Assembly (NCBI GenBank): GCA_021234155.1
Contig: JAJEKV010000507.1
Span: 1-64,000 of the forward strand
Length of the DNA stretch: 64,000 nt
Origin: Isoetes taiwanensis
Taxonomy: Eukaryota; Streptophyta; Lycopodiopsida; Isoetales; Isoetaceae
Reading direction: 5' to 3'
Numbering within the stretch: the first letter of the stretch is position 1; the number at the start of each line of letters is the position of its first letter. The position numbers and the translations under genes are program-made. The notes beneath the pieces were generated by a model. It made no database searches. It was not told where the DNA came from and saw nothing but the letters and a program-made list of their open reading frames with translations. Of this stretch, positions 52,801 to 64,000 are shown in pieces.

Positions 52801-53010
52801 TAACTCATGATCTTCATATTTCGAGGCAATCAAATCGGCTCTATTTATCATTCTTTGTTGATAAGATCGGCCTTAAAAATAGATAGAAATGAATTTTAGA
52901 AGACAAGTTCGACTTACGATGGCCCGTCTGCTCATAACGAATCGATTGGGACCTTTCCATGTATTACACGTATGTGATAGGGCTGCATTTTTCTGAGAGC
53001 CAACCAAGAT

Positions 53011-53064
53011 TTTAGGGTTAGGAAACTCCCACGATTAATGAATTTAGGGTTAACGATTTTAGGG
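53011..53064 (+). repeat. telomere-like TTTAGGG trio, junction E1/E2
   Basis: Motifs at 53,011, 53,043 and 53,058 in the same setting as at 44,091-44,144, with (AAT)n at about 53,095-53,114 just beyond. Confidence 0.8.
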
Positions 53065-53860
53065 TTCATTTTCCATCAATCTTTTGCCACAAAAAAAATA
53101 ATAATAATAATAATTTCAATTTATTTTTTAAACCTATAATTATCATTCCAGTCCTTTTATTTTTTGGTTGTCCCAAAACCATAGATGCCCCAATGTATCC
53201 CTTTCTCCATTGCTTCGTTTAATGACATTCACAACAATTTACCTATCATACAAGCTATAAACTCCTTAAGTCATAAACACTTTGGGGTCATCCTGAAATC
53301 ATGGAGGTTTCATTCCCTAGTATTTTTTGTCAAATTGGTCCAAAAACTATTTAAGTCAATAACTAACCTTAAAGCGCCACTTGTAATGGTTGCCTTGGAA
53401 GCCATCCATATTTTGGGCTATACTCACAAACACGGTACCTTTGCCATCTGACATTGAGTTATCCTTATCTTACCTTGATTGCCTTGAAGGTCCTCCATAT
53501 TTTGGGCTAAGGTTCATAACCAGGGAACTTGCCATACTACATTGAGTCATCATACTTATGAGAACCTTTAATTACACGGTAAATCACAAGCTTTCCAACC
53601 AATTTAAAATAGACTATGCTATTTTAACTGGCGGCTACCGGTAATTCATCTTGAAACTTTTATTTGACCAAAATTAAATCAAAAACAAACCAAAAGAGTG
53701 CATATATATATATACCCTACCTCCTTCAGGAGGGAAGAGCAAGTCCTTATGTTTCAGCAAATGGGTGGGGGTCCCTTATGCCAACATAAGGACCCTAACG
53801 CATATGAAAAACTTATCGTTTTTTATTGAGCTTCGAATACAAAAGTATTTTTGTAGGTAC

Positions 53861-55835
53861 CTAAGACCGGGAAGTCTTCATGGGTAATACTTCGTTCACC
53901 TTATGCCAAACATCCTTTTGACAAAACCTTTGCTTATGAAGCGGGTTGATCAATTCCAAAATATCATGAGCCGCTTTCGATGGGATCATTGTGCACATAT
54001 ATATATGCATATCATGTGAGATAATGATATTACATGCTAATAAGTAGGGCCTAATTTTGCTAGCATGCACAAATTTAGACACTTTGAATGGTAATTTCAT
54101 TCTCTTGTCAAACTTGTGCACGTAGTATATAAGCCATACTCTGGTAAGATAACCTCATTTTGTCATGTTAAGGAAATTTACTTTCCTTCCTCACGGTAAC
54201 ATCATTTTTCCGATGTCTGTTTCATCCTTTATGGCCAAATGCCTCAGATTATAGATTGTCATATCTTTGTTTTCCTCTACTCCAAGAAACTTTCTAATGA
54301 AATTGTTGTTAAAACATACCGGATCATCCATATACACGAAAGTATTACGAAGAATTTGTCACCTCCTTATACCTTCCAAGGTTTAGTAATTTGCACTGTA
54401 AATTTGAGCTCAAACCATACAAAGGTATAAATTACACCAGCGGGCTTGAAGAAAACCCATAGGTATACCTTTCTTTTGTCTCGGACCGTCTTGCTCATAT
54501 AAAGGTAGCAATTAGTCGACAGACCATTTATTATTGATAAACAATTCTCTGTCTAATCGACCCATTTTGAACTTTTCGGGGATAGTATGTTTCCATTTCA
54601 AATTTACTTTTCCATTGTCCTTGACATAATACCAAAGATTGAAATTATGGTGTAAGCTTTTTACGATACTTCCATGCTAGATCAATTACCCGACTCCATG
54701 ATGTTACAAATACCATCTTCACCCTCAATAGGGATATTCTCATAACATTTTGTGATGTCGTGAGAGAAGACATTATGAATTTTCATAGGTAGATTACAAG
54801 TAACCTATTAATGGCGAATGAATAAACCATGATGCTCGATTTTTTCTTTAACAAATACATTCCACCGCTTTGCATTTTTTTCATTACATATTTGTGGCCA
54901 TTGGTCCATAATCTTTGTTTTAGCCCGACAACTATAGAAGATACAATTGAAAATATCTTGTCATGAGCGTTGGTAATCCATCGTATTCTAGCTTCAGCGC
55001 TTTGAAAATCCCAAGTAGATATGGCAACTCATATGTATTAATGCTCACGGCCCAAACATTTTGTTAACATCCCTTTCAATCGGTTGTATTAAATCATCTA
55101 CTTCAATATGGCATTTGCGAAAATCCTCACTTTCAAGTCTTACGTTTGCCTCTTGTCCGATATGCCATGGGCATATAAAAGATGGATTATTGGTGCTTTG
55201 TCAATTCCAGCTATGTACAAATTATTTGTCAACCATGCTATATTTTTCTGCACATTTTTATCCTGTTTATGGAATTTTTTCTTACTGCCCATATTTGCTT
55301 CAATAAAAGTCCTCAATGGTGTTTCTCTCTTCATCTGCCAATGCATATCTATGCACATAAAAGAAGCTGGTCTATAGTTTACTCATTTCTTCCTTAAACA
55401 CCTTGAGAGTAAATGGATTGTGCGGAATAAAATTAAGGCCAAAGAGAACCATCTTTTGAGAACTGAGCAATGTATTATATTCAGATCAGTAGTTCTGATA
55501 TGTCCAATAGTAGGATCAAGAAATTTTCTTAAATTGGGATTGGAACAAGGACATGCTGGTACAATGTCATCAGCAAATACTATTTTAGGTTTATAGAACA
55601 TTTTTTTCAAGTTATCCGTGTATCTCCATCCAAAAATTGTGATATCCCAGATATCACATCCTAGAGTTCCAAAAAACTTTCCTAGAACACTCTTGAAAGA
55701 ACTGGAAAACTGAATCTTATCAACACACTTGGAAAAGTAAGTAAAGTGTACGTATTTGTTTTTTTGCTTTTCTCTAATGGTGTGAATCCTCCATATCCCA
55801 TCTTCTCTTCTTAAAAGTATTCTTTTTTTCTGCAA
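53861..55835 (-). pseudogene. reverse transcriptase of the PLE-like element, copy E2
   Basis: The first 150 codons (55,835-55,383) are open and contain KIVFADDIVPACPCSNPNL and FLDPTIGHI. The RT core follows, with YMDD at 54,323-54,334. The C-terminal part at 54,121-53,861 is open (KLPFKVSKFVHASKIRPYL, HDILELINPLHKQ, KKDVWHKV-type) and looks like an RT thumb. Together with copy E1 it confirms motif order. No GIY-YIG or apurinic endonuclease motif follows before the junction at 53,064. Internal stops make it non-functional as read. Confidence 0.7.
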
Positions 55836-58800
55836 AACAGAATGATACTATTTAGAGAGTGTACTGTTCAGCATGTATCCATGCGTACTTAAAGATAAAC
55901 GAATAAAGGAATAAAAGAGTAAAAGAGTAAAAGAGTAAAAGAGTAGTAGGCTCTGTGGCCTAAATTATTCCAAAATTTTGGAGTGGAATGTGTGAAAAAA
56001 TAGCAATTTTTTGAGGTTTGCAAACCTTATTAGACCAGTCCTGAAATTATAAGGGTGAATAACAATGAATAAATAAATGAAAATCAAATAAGTGTAGTGG
56101 GCAGAGTGTACCTTATATTTACTCACCTTTCATATTTACTTTATGTTACATTACTCAGAATCCATCAGCTTTTTCCCTAGAACTTTCAACTGAAATCCTT
56201 TGTTGTAGAAACCCCGTCTCCCATTGTGCTTGGCGAGTTTAGGTGGCCTTAGAATAGTAGGAGATGGAGCCTCCATATTGGAATATTTCTTCCTCAATTG
56301 GCGTTAGAGTAATTATAGTCTTTGTTATCATTTAAATGGTCATATAGAAACTTGATGGGCTTGATGGTTTCTCCCATATATCCACAATTGCAGGAATTGC
56401 CAAATACTACCTTTTTAGGTCCTCTTGAGAATTTTCGTAAACTTCTTAGTAAATCATCGAATCATGGTATCCCTAATGGAAAGATATCCAATGTATGATA
56501 ACACAATTGTTCTAATAGGTTAGTGGGGACGTAAAGTGTGATAACTGGGTCCAAACGACATAGATATTATGATCGGGCCATATAACTTCCAGTTGTTTAG
56601 CATGTACCGGATGACATGATCGAACCACATGATGTTGTCCGGACATTTATAGACTTCTTAATTGGTTTACCCTATTATCCACAAATTTTTCACAATTACA
56701 CTTAAAAGAAAGGACAATATATGCCATATCCTTTTTAGATAAAAGTCTATCCTCTTTTCATCGGTCTTGGCCATATGGCCTTTCGTCCAATGAAGGTGCA
56801 TTGCCCATAGTACATGTAGACTTGAAAAAATGGCCGGAATGGCGGATCACATTCAATTCTTCTAATCGTTTGATAAAGGCCTTGGCATCCTCCTTGGCTT
56901 TTTTGACTTCCTCCGGTTTCAATTTAGCTAAACCGATCGGGAACTTTTCATTAATGGAACAATAACTCCCAAATTTCTCAACGGCTGAGCCATATAGCCC
57001 AGCCAAAGCGTTCCGTGTATTTCCACATTTCTATTAGTCATAATGGGATAACTACCACGGTTAAAAAGTTCAGCTCCTTGATGTTATACTTGGCTTCGTT
57101 TCGATATATTCTTTGTCATCTTGTTCAAAATCATCCCCGGACCTCTTGGGGTTGCATTTCTATTGTGGTATCATGTTAAAGTCAAACAAGCGGTTGTCCG
57201 AATATAACCGGTTCCACTTTTTCTTTATATCCATCTTTTTGATAAAACTCCGCTGCAATATCAATACTATTATTGGGAGGATAAGTAAATTTGAAATTGT
57301 TTTACCTTTCCAATCATAGAAACCCTTGGATAAAGTTAAAAAAGATCACTGGTCATCAATATCGGAAGAATATGTCGGCGGCATTTCATAGGCGTTAAAA
57401 ATAAGATCATGACCGAGTTCGGGACTAGCATTTTGAATTGTGAAACAAGATTGATATTATTGAAGCCAAAGAAAAGAACCAGCGAGATGTCACCTTCAAA
57501 TAGAGTGGTTTCCTATGTATGATTAACAATGCGGTTCTCGTTTCATGATGCGAGCCATAATAGTTTGGGCTGGCTTTGTTTTGGCGCTAAGATGCCGGCG
57601 GATTGTATACCGAATTTTTGCAAGTTCGGATACCATCCGGCCGTGAGAATTAGATCCATGTTGAGTTACCGCTACGGGGAATATCCTCGAGGGTGTTTGG
57701 GAATGTTATTGCTCCCTATAGTATGCAAAAGACATATGTGTTAGATGATAATAAACATAAAACCTTATGAAAACATTAGGTCTAGAGGCTATCTTTAAGG
57801 CTCAAATTAGTAAAACTAATTAGTTGAAGTGGTGTAATATATATGGAAGCCTTGAACCAATCCTTATGATTTTTCCAAGCATCCAAATAATTCCAAAACT
57901 GAAATTATTGGACTTATCAACCCCTTTGGCTAAAGCCAAAGGGAAGCCTTTAAAGATAGCCTAAAGACTGGAAAGAATTGCTACATAATAATTACTTGTA
58001 CAAATCTAAAATTTAGGAAAAAATTAAAGAACAATAACTCCTGTAATCGATGGGAGGAATTTTACAAGAAAGAATCATATACCATTATGATGATTAACCA
58101 AAATGTTTTAACGAAATACCAATATACCTTTGTATATTTGCAAATGATCGTAATCAAATAAATTGAGATACCACATATGCCAAGAACTTCAGTTGCTTGT
58201 ACAAAAGAAATGATTTCCAACAAAAATCAAAGGGTATGGGAGAAAGAATCAGGTTACACTGCGGTCCAACAAACACAAGTTAGCCAAACAGGGTAAAAAT
58301 GTGAATGGACTAGCGTGTAACAATGAGATTCAACATCGCCCTTTACCCATTAAATCAAAACACTCGCTTATCATTTTTGAATCAATTAATCTATGCCATA
58401 TAATAAAAAGATCCCTTGCAAATGTCATTTATCATATCTTGCCAAGATCCTACCTAGAACTTTATAAAAATCTTTAATCCCTTTGATATGATTATTCTAG
58501 GAAACTGATTTAAATCTTTAAGATATTACGAACTATTAATGAGCAAACATAACATGGAACTATTATACTAAGCGAAGAAAGGCGTCTACTAGCAAGGAAT
58601 TATCATGCATGTAATTAAAATGCAGATAATCAATTCGCATGCCAATAGGGCTTGTTTAATTACGTCCATAACTCTAAATCATGGTCGGGAGGATTAAAGA
58701 ATTGTAGCTGTGATTTTAATATTCTTAAAGCCAAATCCTTAAAGGTAGAGGTCAGTAGGAGTTTAAGGGTTAGAAAGACTTCCACATAAATAGACTAGAA

Positions 58801-59333
58801 GTAGTAAGGTGTCAAAAACTAAAGGCCTATGTGCCTATGTGCGTTAAAGGTTAAGATTATTCTCTCAAACATGTAATCAACCGGTATTCATTTAACCAAA
58901 TGGACTTGGACTTAGGTCCTGATTATTAGATTTTAACCTTCATCTTTGACCTCACCTAAACATAAAAGATCTTGGACTTTGTGTTGCAGGCTCAACCCAT
59001 TTAAAAGAATCAATTATGAGAAAAGACCACGCCAGTTATCATAATTTCTTATAATAAGCAATCTTATAGAGCACGAATGGTAATTTCCCATATAGCAGCC
59101 ACTAAATAGCTTACAAATCTAAGGCTAGAAAATGTCAGGTTGTGCATACCTAATAGATATAGTAAAATTATTACCCGTACATTTTATGAAGATGGAGCAT
59201 AGAAGATGAAGAAAAATTCGCAATCAAGCTTATTTACACTATATCAAGATGTTAAACATGATGCTAAATATACCTCTTACCAATGCTAGTTTTGAAACAT
59301 GAATCGGAAGGAAAAACCAAAATGCATTAGCAA

Positions 59334-59774
59334 TCATTTGATTAGGCTGAATTTGAAGATTAAGTCATCTTCCTCATTGATAGAGTCTTCAACCATATCC
59401 AAATTAGCTTGATAGTTGGGATTTTCTTTGGAAACGTTCTTTGGCATGGCTTCATGGGTGGAAACTCTTAATCTTTGTACTTTCTTTGTCTCCCTATTGG
59501 GATCAATTTTATTGATTACGCAAGCCCTCAAGAAGTTGGGCTTTGGTAGGTTGAGCTGACGGCTCAATGCCATGTCTTCTAAGAGCATCAATCGGCTTTG
59601 GCTCTTGTTGTCCAAGGGCGTATACTGGAGGCCTCCTCGGTTTTGCTCATCTCTTAACATTCCATAAGCAGAGCTGTAGTATTTATGCGCGAATAGCCCT
59701 ACCGCATATTTTACCTCGAGGTTAATTGTAAACTCGGGTTTCCCCAACTCATGATCTTCATATTTCGGAGGCAA
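59334..59774 (-). pseudogene. ORF1 of the PLE-like unit, 146 codons, unknown
   Basis: This is the first frame after the telomere-like junction on the sense strand. It begins MPPKYEDHELGKPEF and ends in an acidic stretch (NLDMVEDSINEEDDLIFKF). In E0 the same region reads, in another frame, TRAKLIDALRRHGIELSQ followed by KAQLEACVINKI, which in outline recalls a SAP-like helix pair, but that is weak. The middle of this copy is frameshifted relative to E0. It may be a nucleic-acid-binding ORF1 or the N-terminus of the polyprotein. Confidence 0.45.
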
Positions 59775-59958
59775 TCAAATGGGCTCTAGTACATGCATTC
59801 TTTGTTGATAAGATCTGGCCTTAAAAATAGATAGAAATTAATTTTTAGAAGACAAGTTCGACTTTACGATGGCCGTGCGCCTTAATGTAATCATTGGGAC
59901 CTTTCCATCTAGATGATACTGTATGTGATGGGCTGACATCAAGGCCAAGAAACCAAGT

Positions 59959-60012
59959 TTTAGGGTTAGGAAACTCCACGATTAATGAATTTAGGGGTTA
60001 GCGATTTTAGGG
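59959..60012 (+). repeat. telomere-like TTTAGGG trio, junction E2/E3
   Basis: Motifs at 59,959, 59,990 (here TTTAGGGG) and 60,006, in the same context as the other two junctions. Confidence 0.8.
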
Positions 60013-60705
60013 TTCATTTTTCCATCAATCTTTTGCCACACAAAAAAATAATAATAATAATAATTTCAATTTATTTTTAAACCTATAAATATCATTCCAG
60101 GTCCTTTTTATTTTTTGGTTGTCCAAAACCATAGATACCCCAATGTATCCTTTCTCCATTGCTTACGTTTAATGACATTCACAACAATTTACCTATCATA
60201 CAAGCTATAAACTCCTTAAGTCATAAACACTTTGGGGTCATCCCAAATCATGGAGGTTTTCATTCCCTAGTATTTTTGTCAAATTGGTCCAAAACTATTT
60301 AAGTCAATAACTAACCTTAAAGCGCCACTTGTAATGGTTGCCTTGGAAGCCATCCATATTTTGGGCTATACTCACAAACACGCATACCTTTGCCATACAG
60401 CATTGAGTTATCCTTATCTTTTGTTGATTTGCCTTGAAGGTCCTCCATATTTGGGCTAAGGTTCATAACCGTGAACTTGCCATACTACATTGAGTCATCA
60501 TACTTATGAGAACCTTTAATTACACGGTGGAAATCACAAGCTTTCCAACCAATTTAAAATAGACTATGCTATTTTAACACAATCCGGCTACCGATAATTC
60601 ATCTTGAAACTTTTATTTGACCAAAATTAAATCAAAAACAAACCAAAGAGTGCATATATATATATACCCTACCCTCCTTAAGGCGTAGCAAGTCCTTATG
60701 GTTTC
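60013..60705 (-). mobile_element. PLE-like tandem array, unit E3 (3' part only)
   Basis: Matches 53,065-53,760 of E2. Homology ends near 60,705, just after the CAAGTCCTTATG word, about 65 bp before the second long (TA)n tract. No coding part is left. Confidence 0.8.
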
Positions 60706-60766
60706 CTATCTAGTTAATATAGGACTCCTTGGATGTCGGTTAATGCATGAGGTCTTGGCTAGGCCA

Positions 60767-60770
<4 letters not shown>

Positions 60771-60862
<92 letters not shown>
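60771..60862. repeat. (TA)n tract, 92 bp
   Basis: Uninterrupted (AT)n to the right of the RT-element array. Frames made of alternating Ile and Tyr over it are artefacts. Confidence 0.97.
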
Positions 60863-60864
<2 letters not shown>

Positions 60865-60904
60865 ATCATATATATGTTCTTATGTTTGTCGGCTTATCCT
60901 CATC

Positions 60905-61315
60905 AGTGGATTCGAGATCCTACGCCCAATGGCTTTGGGACGTATCCCATTTTCGATGGCTTGGGGGATTCTATATATATTCTATATAGGCGATCCTGAG
61001 TCGGGTTGATTTGATCGATCGTGGGTCGAGAGATCCTACGACTCCGCGTTGCTTGGGGACACATCCTACCACCTAGATGGCTTGGGAGTTTCTATATAGA
61101 CTCTATGTAATCGATCCTACTGCCTGAGGTTGCTCTTGATCCCGATCGCCGATCCGAGATCCTACGGCTCACGTTGCTTGGCACATATCCCACGGTCCAC
61201 ATGGTTTTGGGAATTATATGTAATAGATCCCACGCTCATATTGCTTTTTATATGGTGAGATCTTGATGGTTGATCGAAGTCTAAGATCCTAAGGCTCATG
61301 TTGAATGCTCGGTCC
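60905..61315. repeat. degenerate tandem repeat, unit about 125 bp
   Basis: The word GAGATCCTACG or close variants recurs at about 60,912, 61,029, 61,158 and 61,289, with GGCTTGGG and TCTATATAGACTCTATG-like blocks in between. Three to four copies, strongly diverged. Unrelated to the array on its left. Confidence 0.7.
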
Positions 61316-61339
61316 CTTAAGGAAAGGCTTCTAAAATTT

Positions 61340-61412
61340 TTTATGTTATTTGGGGATTTAACCCCTCGACCTCATCCCCAAACCCCCACTCTAACCACTA
61401 CAGACCAAGCAT
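61340..61412 (-). repeat. tRNA-like SINE head or tRNA pseudogene
   Basis: The minus strand reads GCTTGGTCTGTAGTGGTTAG (A-box like) and about 35 nt later GAGGGGTTAAATCCCC (B-box like), with T-stem pairing GGGG/CCCC. The anticodon arm is not convincing. Probably the head of a SINE whose body continues to lower coordinates. Confidence 0.5.
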
Positions 61413-61479
61413 TAATTCCATGAATGATTTATGTTTCAAATATACTTAAGGGTAATGTTCTAATTAAGATAAAATAGAA

Positions 61480-62230
61480 TATAACATTCTAGATAGTTCA
61501 AGAAAGTTCTAGAATGTCCTGAAGGCTCTAGAAAGTTCTAAAATCTTCTAGAATGTTCTAGGAAGTTCTAGAATATTCTAGAATGTCTTGGAATATAAGA
61601 GAATCTAGGGGGGATTTAAGAGAATCCTTCAGTAAAAGTCCCAAATTGTTCTAGTAAGTTCTAGAATGTAGGGGAATCTTGAAAATGTAAGGGAATAGGA
61701 AAATTCTTCGAAAAGTTCTAGGATGTTTTGAAAGTTTCAGAATGCTCCAGAAAGTTCTAGAATGTTCTAGAAATTTCTAGAATGTAAGAGAATCCAGGAG
61801 AATTAAAGGGAATATAAGGAAATCTCATAAATTGTAAGAGAATGTAGGAAAATATTTACAAGTCTAACGGAATCTCTTAAAATCTAGTTGAATCTAAGGG
61901 AATCTTCATAATATCTAAGGGAATCTAAGAAAATCTTGATGAAATCTTAGAGTTTTTTTAAGGTTTTGCAAAGAGCCACAATAGAATGTTCTAAAATGTT
62001 TCATAATAAAGGTGTACAATATAAAAAAAAAATGTTCCAGATGCTCAGGGCAAGCGCCTGAGTCTAAAAATAGAAAGTGTTTTAGAAATGTTGCACAGAT
62101 CCAAAATAGATTATTTTGGAAGGTTCTAAATGCTCATGGGTAAGCATCTCAATCAAAATAGAAAATTCTAAGAGAATCTAAGGGAATCTTCATGGATGCT
62201 AAATATAGTACATAGAATATTGAAAAATAC
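61480..62230. repeat. interspersed TTCTAGAA palindromes and GGAATCT words
   Basis: At least eight TTCTAGAA palindromes occur between 61,505 and 61,790, usually followed by TGT or AGT. From 61,790 to 62,230 the words GAATCTAAGGGAATC and AGAGAATCT predominate. There is no fixed period. No gene is present. Confidence 0.75.
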
Positions 62231-62350
62231 AGAGGAATGACAAGAGAATCTCAGTAGAATCGTTGGTTACCTAGAGCACTGACGGAACCTTGCAATCAGA
62301 AGAACGCGTGCTAAATTTCGGAACAATGCAATAGAGCGTGTTAAATTTCT

Positions 62351-62457
<107 letters not shown>

Positions 62458-62485
62458 CTAGTTAAGGTGCCAGCGTTCTTTGGCA
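62458..62485 (-). mobile_element. Helitron 3' terminus (hairpin plus CTAG)
   Basis: On the minus strand a hairpin TGCCA...TGGCA (62,468-62,485) is followed by 10 nt ending in CTAG at 62,458, then host T. This is the canonical Helitron 3' end, and the hairpin is homologous to that of the Helitron at 44,803-44,824: stem one base pair shorter, with both arms changed in step, and the same GCGTTCTT loop. The 5' end would lie to the right and was not found before 64,000, so the element is either truncated or continues past the window. Confidence 0.8.
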
Positions 62486-62546
62486 TATAAGTTAAACCGT
62501 GTAAATGATGTTCAAAAGAATGATGAGACACCCTAATGGGCTGTTT

Positions 62547-62650
62547 TTTGCAACATTGTATTTTTGAATTTGCAAACTTTCTTCACGTTCTTTATTTATT
62601 ATTTTTTGCAACATTGTAATTTTGAATTTGCAAACTTTCTTCACATTCTG
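62547..62650. repeat. 72-bp tandem duplication
   Basis: A TTTTTTGCAACATTGTATTT block starts near 62,545 and again near 62,614. Each copy runs through GAATTTGCAAACTTTCTTCA to CATTCT or CGTTCT. The second copy is slightly shorter. Possibly internal to the Helitron whose end is at 62,458. Confidence 0.75.
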
Positions 62651-63504
62651 TATTTGTCATGACTCTATACACACTGACCCCAATTTTTGGTCCACAGTTG
62701 TTTTTTAGTTGTACGGAAGTGTTGTTTTTATGCCAAAAAAACAACACCAAATGGCCCCAAAATCCACGTGGTCCGTTTATCCCATTTGCACAAAGAGATG
62801 TGGTTTTGTGAGAATTTTCCGCGGTGGTCTTTTTGGCAAAAATCCTGTGCCAGAAAAAAATTTGACATAGTTTTTTTGAATTTTTGTCAACGTGTACTTT
62901 TTTCCTTCACTGTTGTTTTTTGTGGAACCATGCGTTGTTTATCTTTAAAATAGCACGCGTAGGTTTTAATTTTACTACACCTAAAGAACTAAATTACAAC
63001 ACTAGAAATAAAGGATTACAAGGAAAAGAACACATAGGAAATAGAAAAATAATATTTTCCAAGTGTGTTTTTTCTCGATATAGATACGTCGTTTTCAAGT
63101 GTTGTTTTTGAAAAATTAAAGAAATCAAAGATGGACTTTTTTTTTAATTTACAAAACACTACATGTGTTATTGAATCTAGCTATTGTTTTTCTAAAATAA
63201 GGACATGTAAAAAGTAAATTTTATAACACGAAGAAAAACGTGAATTTATAATGTGGTTGTTTAACTAATCGATATTAACATGGCACACTTTTTAAATAAA
63301 AAACATTATTCTAACTAATCAAATATGGACATGTGGCATACTTTAAAAAAAAAAGCATTATTATTACACATGGGAAAAAAAAAATAAAGTATTGTATCTA
63401 ATATATCTTCTAACAATCAAAGTTGACCGCATGGCACACATTAAAAAAATTTACTATAGGCCACAATTTAAAAGCTAATATATTATGAATTTTTATTGTA
63501 AAAA
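62651..63504. other. no gene; degenerate GGCACAC repeats at the right end
   Basis: From 63,260 to 63,450 a motif like CTAATCAAATATGGACATG followed by GGCATACTTT recurs three times (about 63,267, 63,314 and 63,413) with A/T-rich filler. The open frames at 62,687-63,111 lack family motifs. Confidence 0.5.
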
Positions 63505-63562
63505 AAAGAGCCTTTTGGGAATCGAACCCAAACAAGTCCATAGGGCATAAAATGCCATGTTA
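63505..63562 (-). repeat. tRNA-like fragment with an intact T arm
   Basis: The minus strand contains TTGGGTTCGATTCCCAA, a perfect T stem-loop and B box, followed by AAGGCTC as an acceptor-like 3' end. The 5' half does not fold well and no A box is clear. Either a tRNA pseudogene or a SINE head. Confidence 0.5.
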
Positions 63563-64000
63563 TCTCCATTCTCATTCATACATAATAGATTGCAATCTAA
63601 GTTAAAATTCAATGGTTAAACATTCAATGGTTAAGGTTCAAAAATATTGAATTAATGGTTAAGTTATAAACAATTCAGCTTTTACAAAAATTAAATCAAG
63701 AAGAATAATTGGATACAAAAGAAAAGCTCAAAAATTAAACGGAAGATGAGTTACATAAATAGACCCATTTCGGCCGACGAAAGATGGATTGAATCAAGAA
63801 TATTGGAGCGATTGGGCATAAAATGGGCGTAAATGGCACAACGGGAAGCATTTATTGGGCATTCTTGGGTTCCATCTCGCCTGCCACCGCCACCGGCCGT
63901 ATTTTTGCTATCTTCTTCCTTCAACCTGCAATGTACCTAAAGGGCCATGAATGCTCTGTAACTAGCCTGGCTGACTTAACATGCAAGAACTTCTTCGCAA
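63563..64000. other. window end, no gene seen
   Basis: AT-rich, then GC-richer from about 63,760. No frame of interest. A gene could begin beyond the window. Confidence 0.4.

Larger units (their letters stand above)
44145..53010 (-). mobile_element. PLE-like tandem array, unit E1 (complete, with nested Helitron)
   Basis: Without the Helitron at 44,795-46,736 this unit is about 6.92 kb, like E2. Sense order on minus: ORF1 region (about 52,880-52,400), a stretch of about 1.5 kb with no clear frame, a helical region near 50,540-49,860 (ELMADLIFNAYEMSGKAY near 50,430-50,490), an ORF at 49,825-49,238, an RT N-terminal region (48,883-48,500), the RT core (48,192-47,300) and a C-terminal part to about 46,900. 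Stops and frameshifts are common. No GIY-YIG endonuclease was recognised. Confidence 0.8.
53065..59958 (-). mobile_element. PLE-like tandem array, unit E2 (complete, about 6.9 kb)
   Basis: This is the uninterrupted reference unit. On minus: ORF1 at 59,774-59,334, an open stretch rich in Lys/Glu helices at 57,006-56,758 (LAKLKPEEVKKAKEDAKAFI), the counterpart of the 195-codon ORF at about 56,790-56,170, and the RT at 55,835-53,861. The 3' part runs to the TTTAGGG trio at 53,011-53,064. The short TA run at 53,703-53,715 is the empty site of the Helitron found in E1. Frames are broken more often than the overall identity to E1 would suggest. Confidence 0.85.

Overview
This is nuclear DNA from a land plant with a repeat-rich genome. 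A fern is the best guess: the PPR protein carries the MYAKCGSM-type PLS repeats common in fern and lycophyte families, the beta-1,3-glucanase gene has plant-type introns, telomere-like motifs are TTTAGGG, and Helitrons, LINEs, SINEs, MITEs and long (TA)n tracts fill most of the window. The species cannot be named from sequence alone.

Layout. 1-4.9 kb: T-rich non-coding DNA with small repeats. 4.9-6.9 kb: a PLS-type PPR gene (+) broken by small frameshifts and lacking a C-terminal DYW domain. 8.6-10.7 kb: the best host gene in the window, a four-exon GPI-anchored GH17 beta-1,3-glucanase with an X8 (CBM43) domain (-). 12.5-19.4 kb: a long-armed foldback MITE, a 400-bp tandem duplication, a tRNA-derived SINE, a dispersed repeat and a LINE tail. 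19.4-23.9 kb: a decayed LINE (-) carrying a SINE and a MITE and flanked on both sides by the same AGAAT pentamer. 25.5-26.3 kb: the 3' end of a Ty3/gypsy chromovirus pol (+), then a 219-bp MITE.

28.0-35.6 kb: a satellite with a period of about 530 bp. Every full unit contains a complete tRNA-Gln(UUG)-like cloverleaf on the minus strand, plus a second, D-arm-less tRNA-like half. A Helitron with a very long pyrimidine tract interrupts it. 35.6-41.8 kb: no recognisable gene beyond one acidic ORF of unknown function. 41.9-60.7 kb: a head-to-tail array of a unit of about 6.95 kb (minus strand) encoding a reverse transcriptase with Penelope-like or rvt-like motifs. Unit junctions carry three TTTAGGG motifs each, a 1.94-kb Helitron sits in one unit, and (TA)n tracts of about 100 bp lie at or near both outer ends. 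60.7-64 kb: degenerate tandem repeats, a stretch rich in TTCTAGAA palindromes, another (TA)n tract with a Helitron 3' terminus, and tRNA-like fragments.

The two host genes are unrelated to each other, and the rest is a nested record of mobile elements. Many frames are broken by 1-2 base indels, and copies of the same repeat differ mostly at G/C-containing words, so part of the apparent decay may be consensus error and not mutation.
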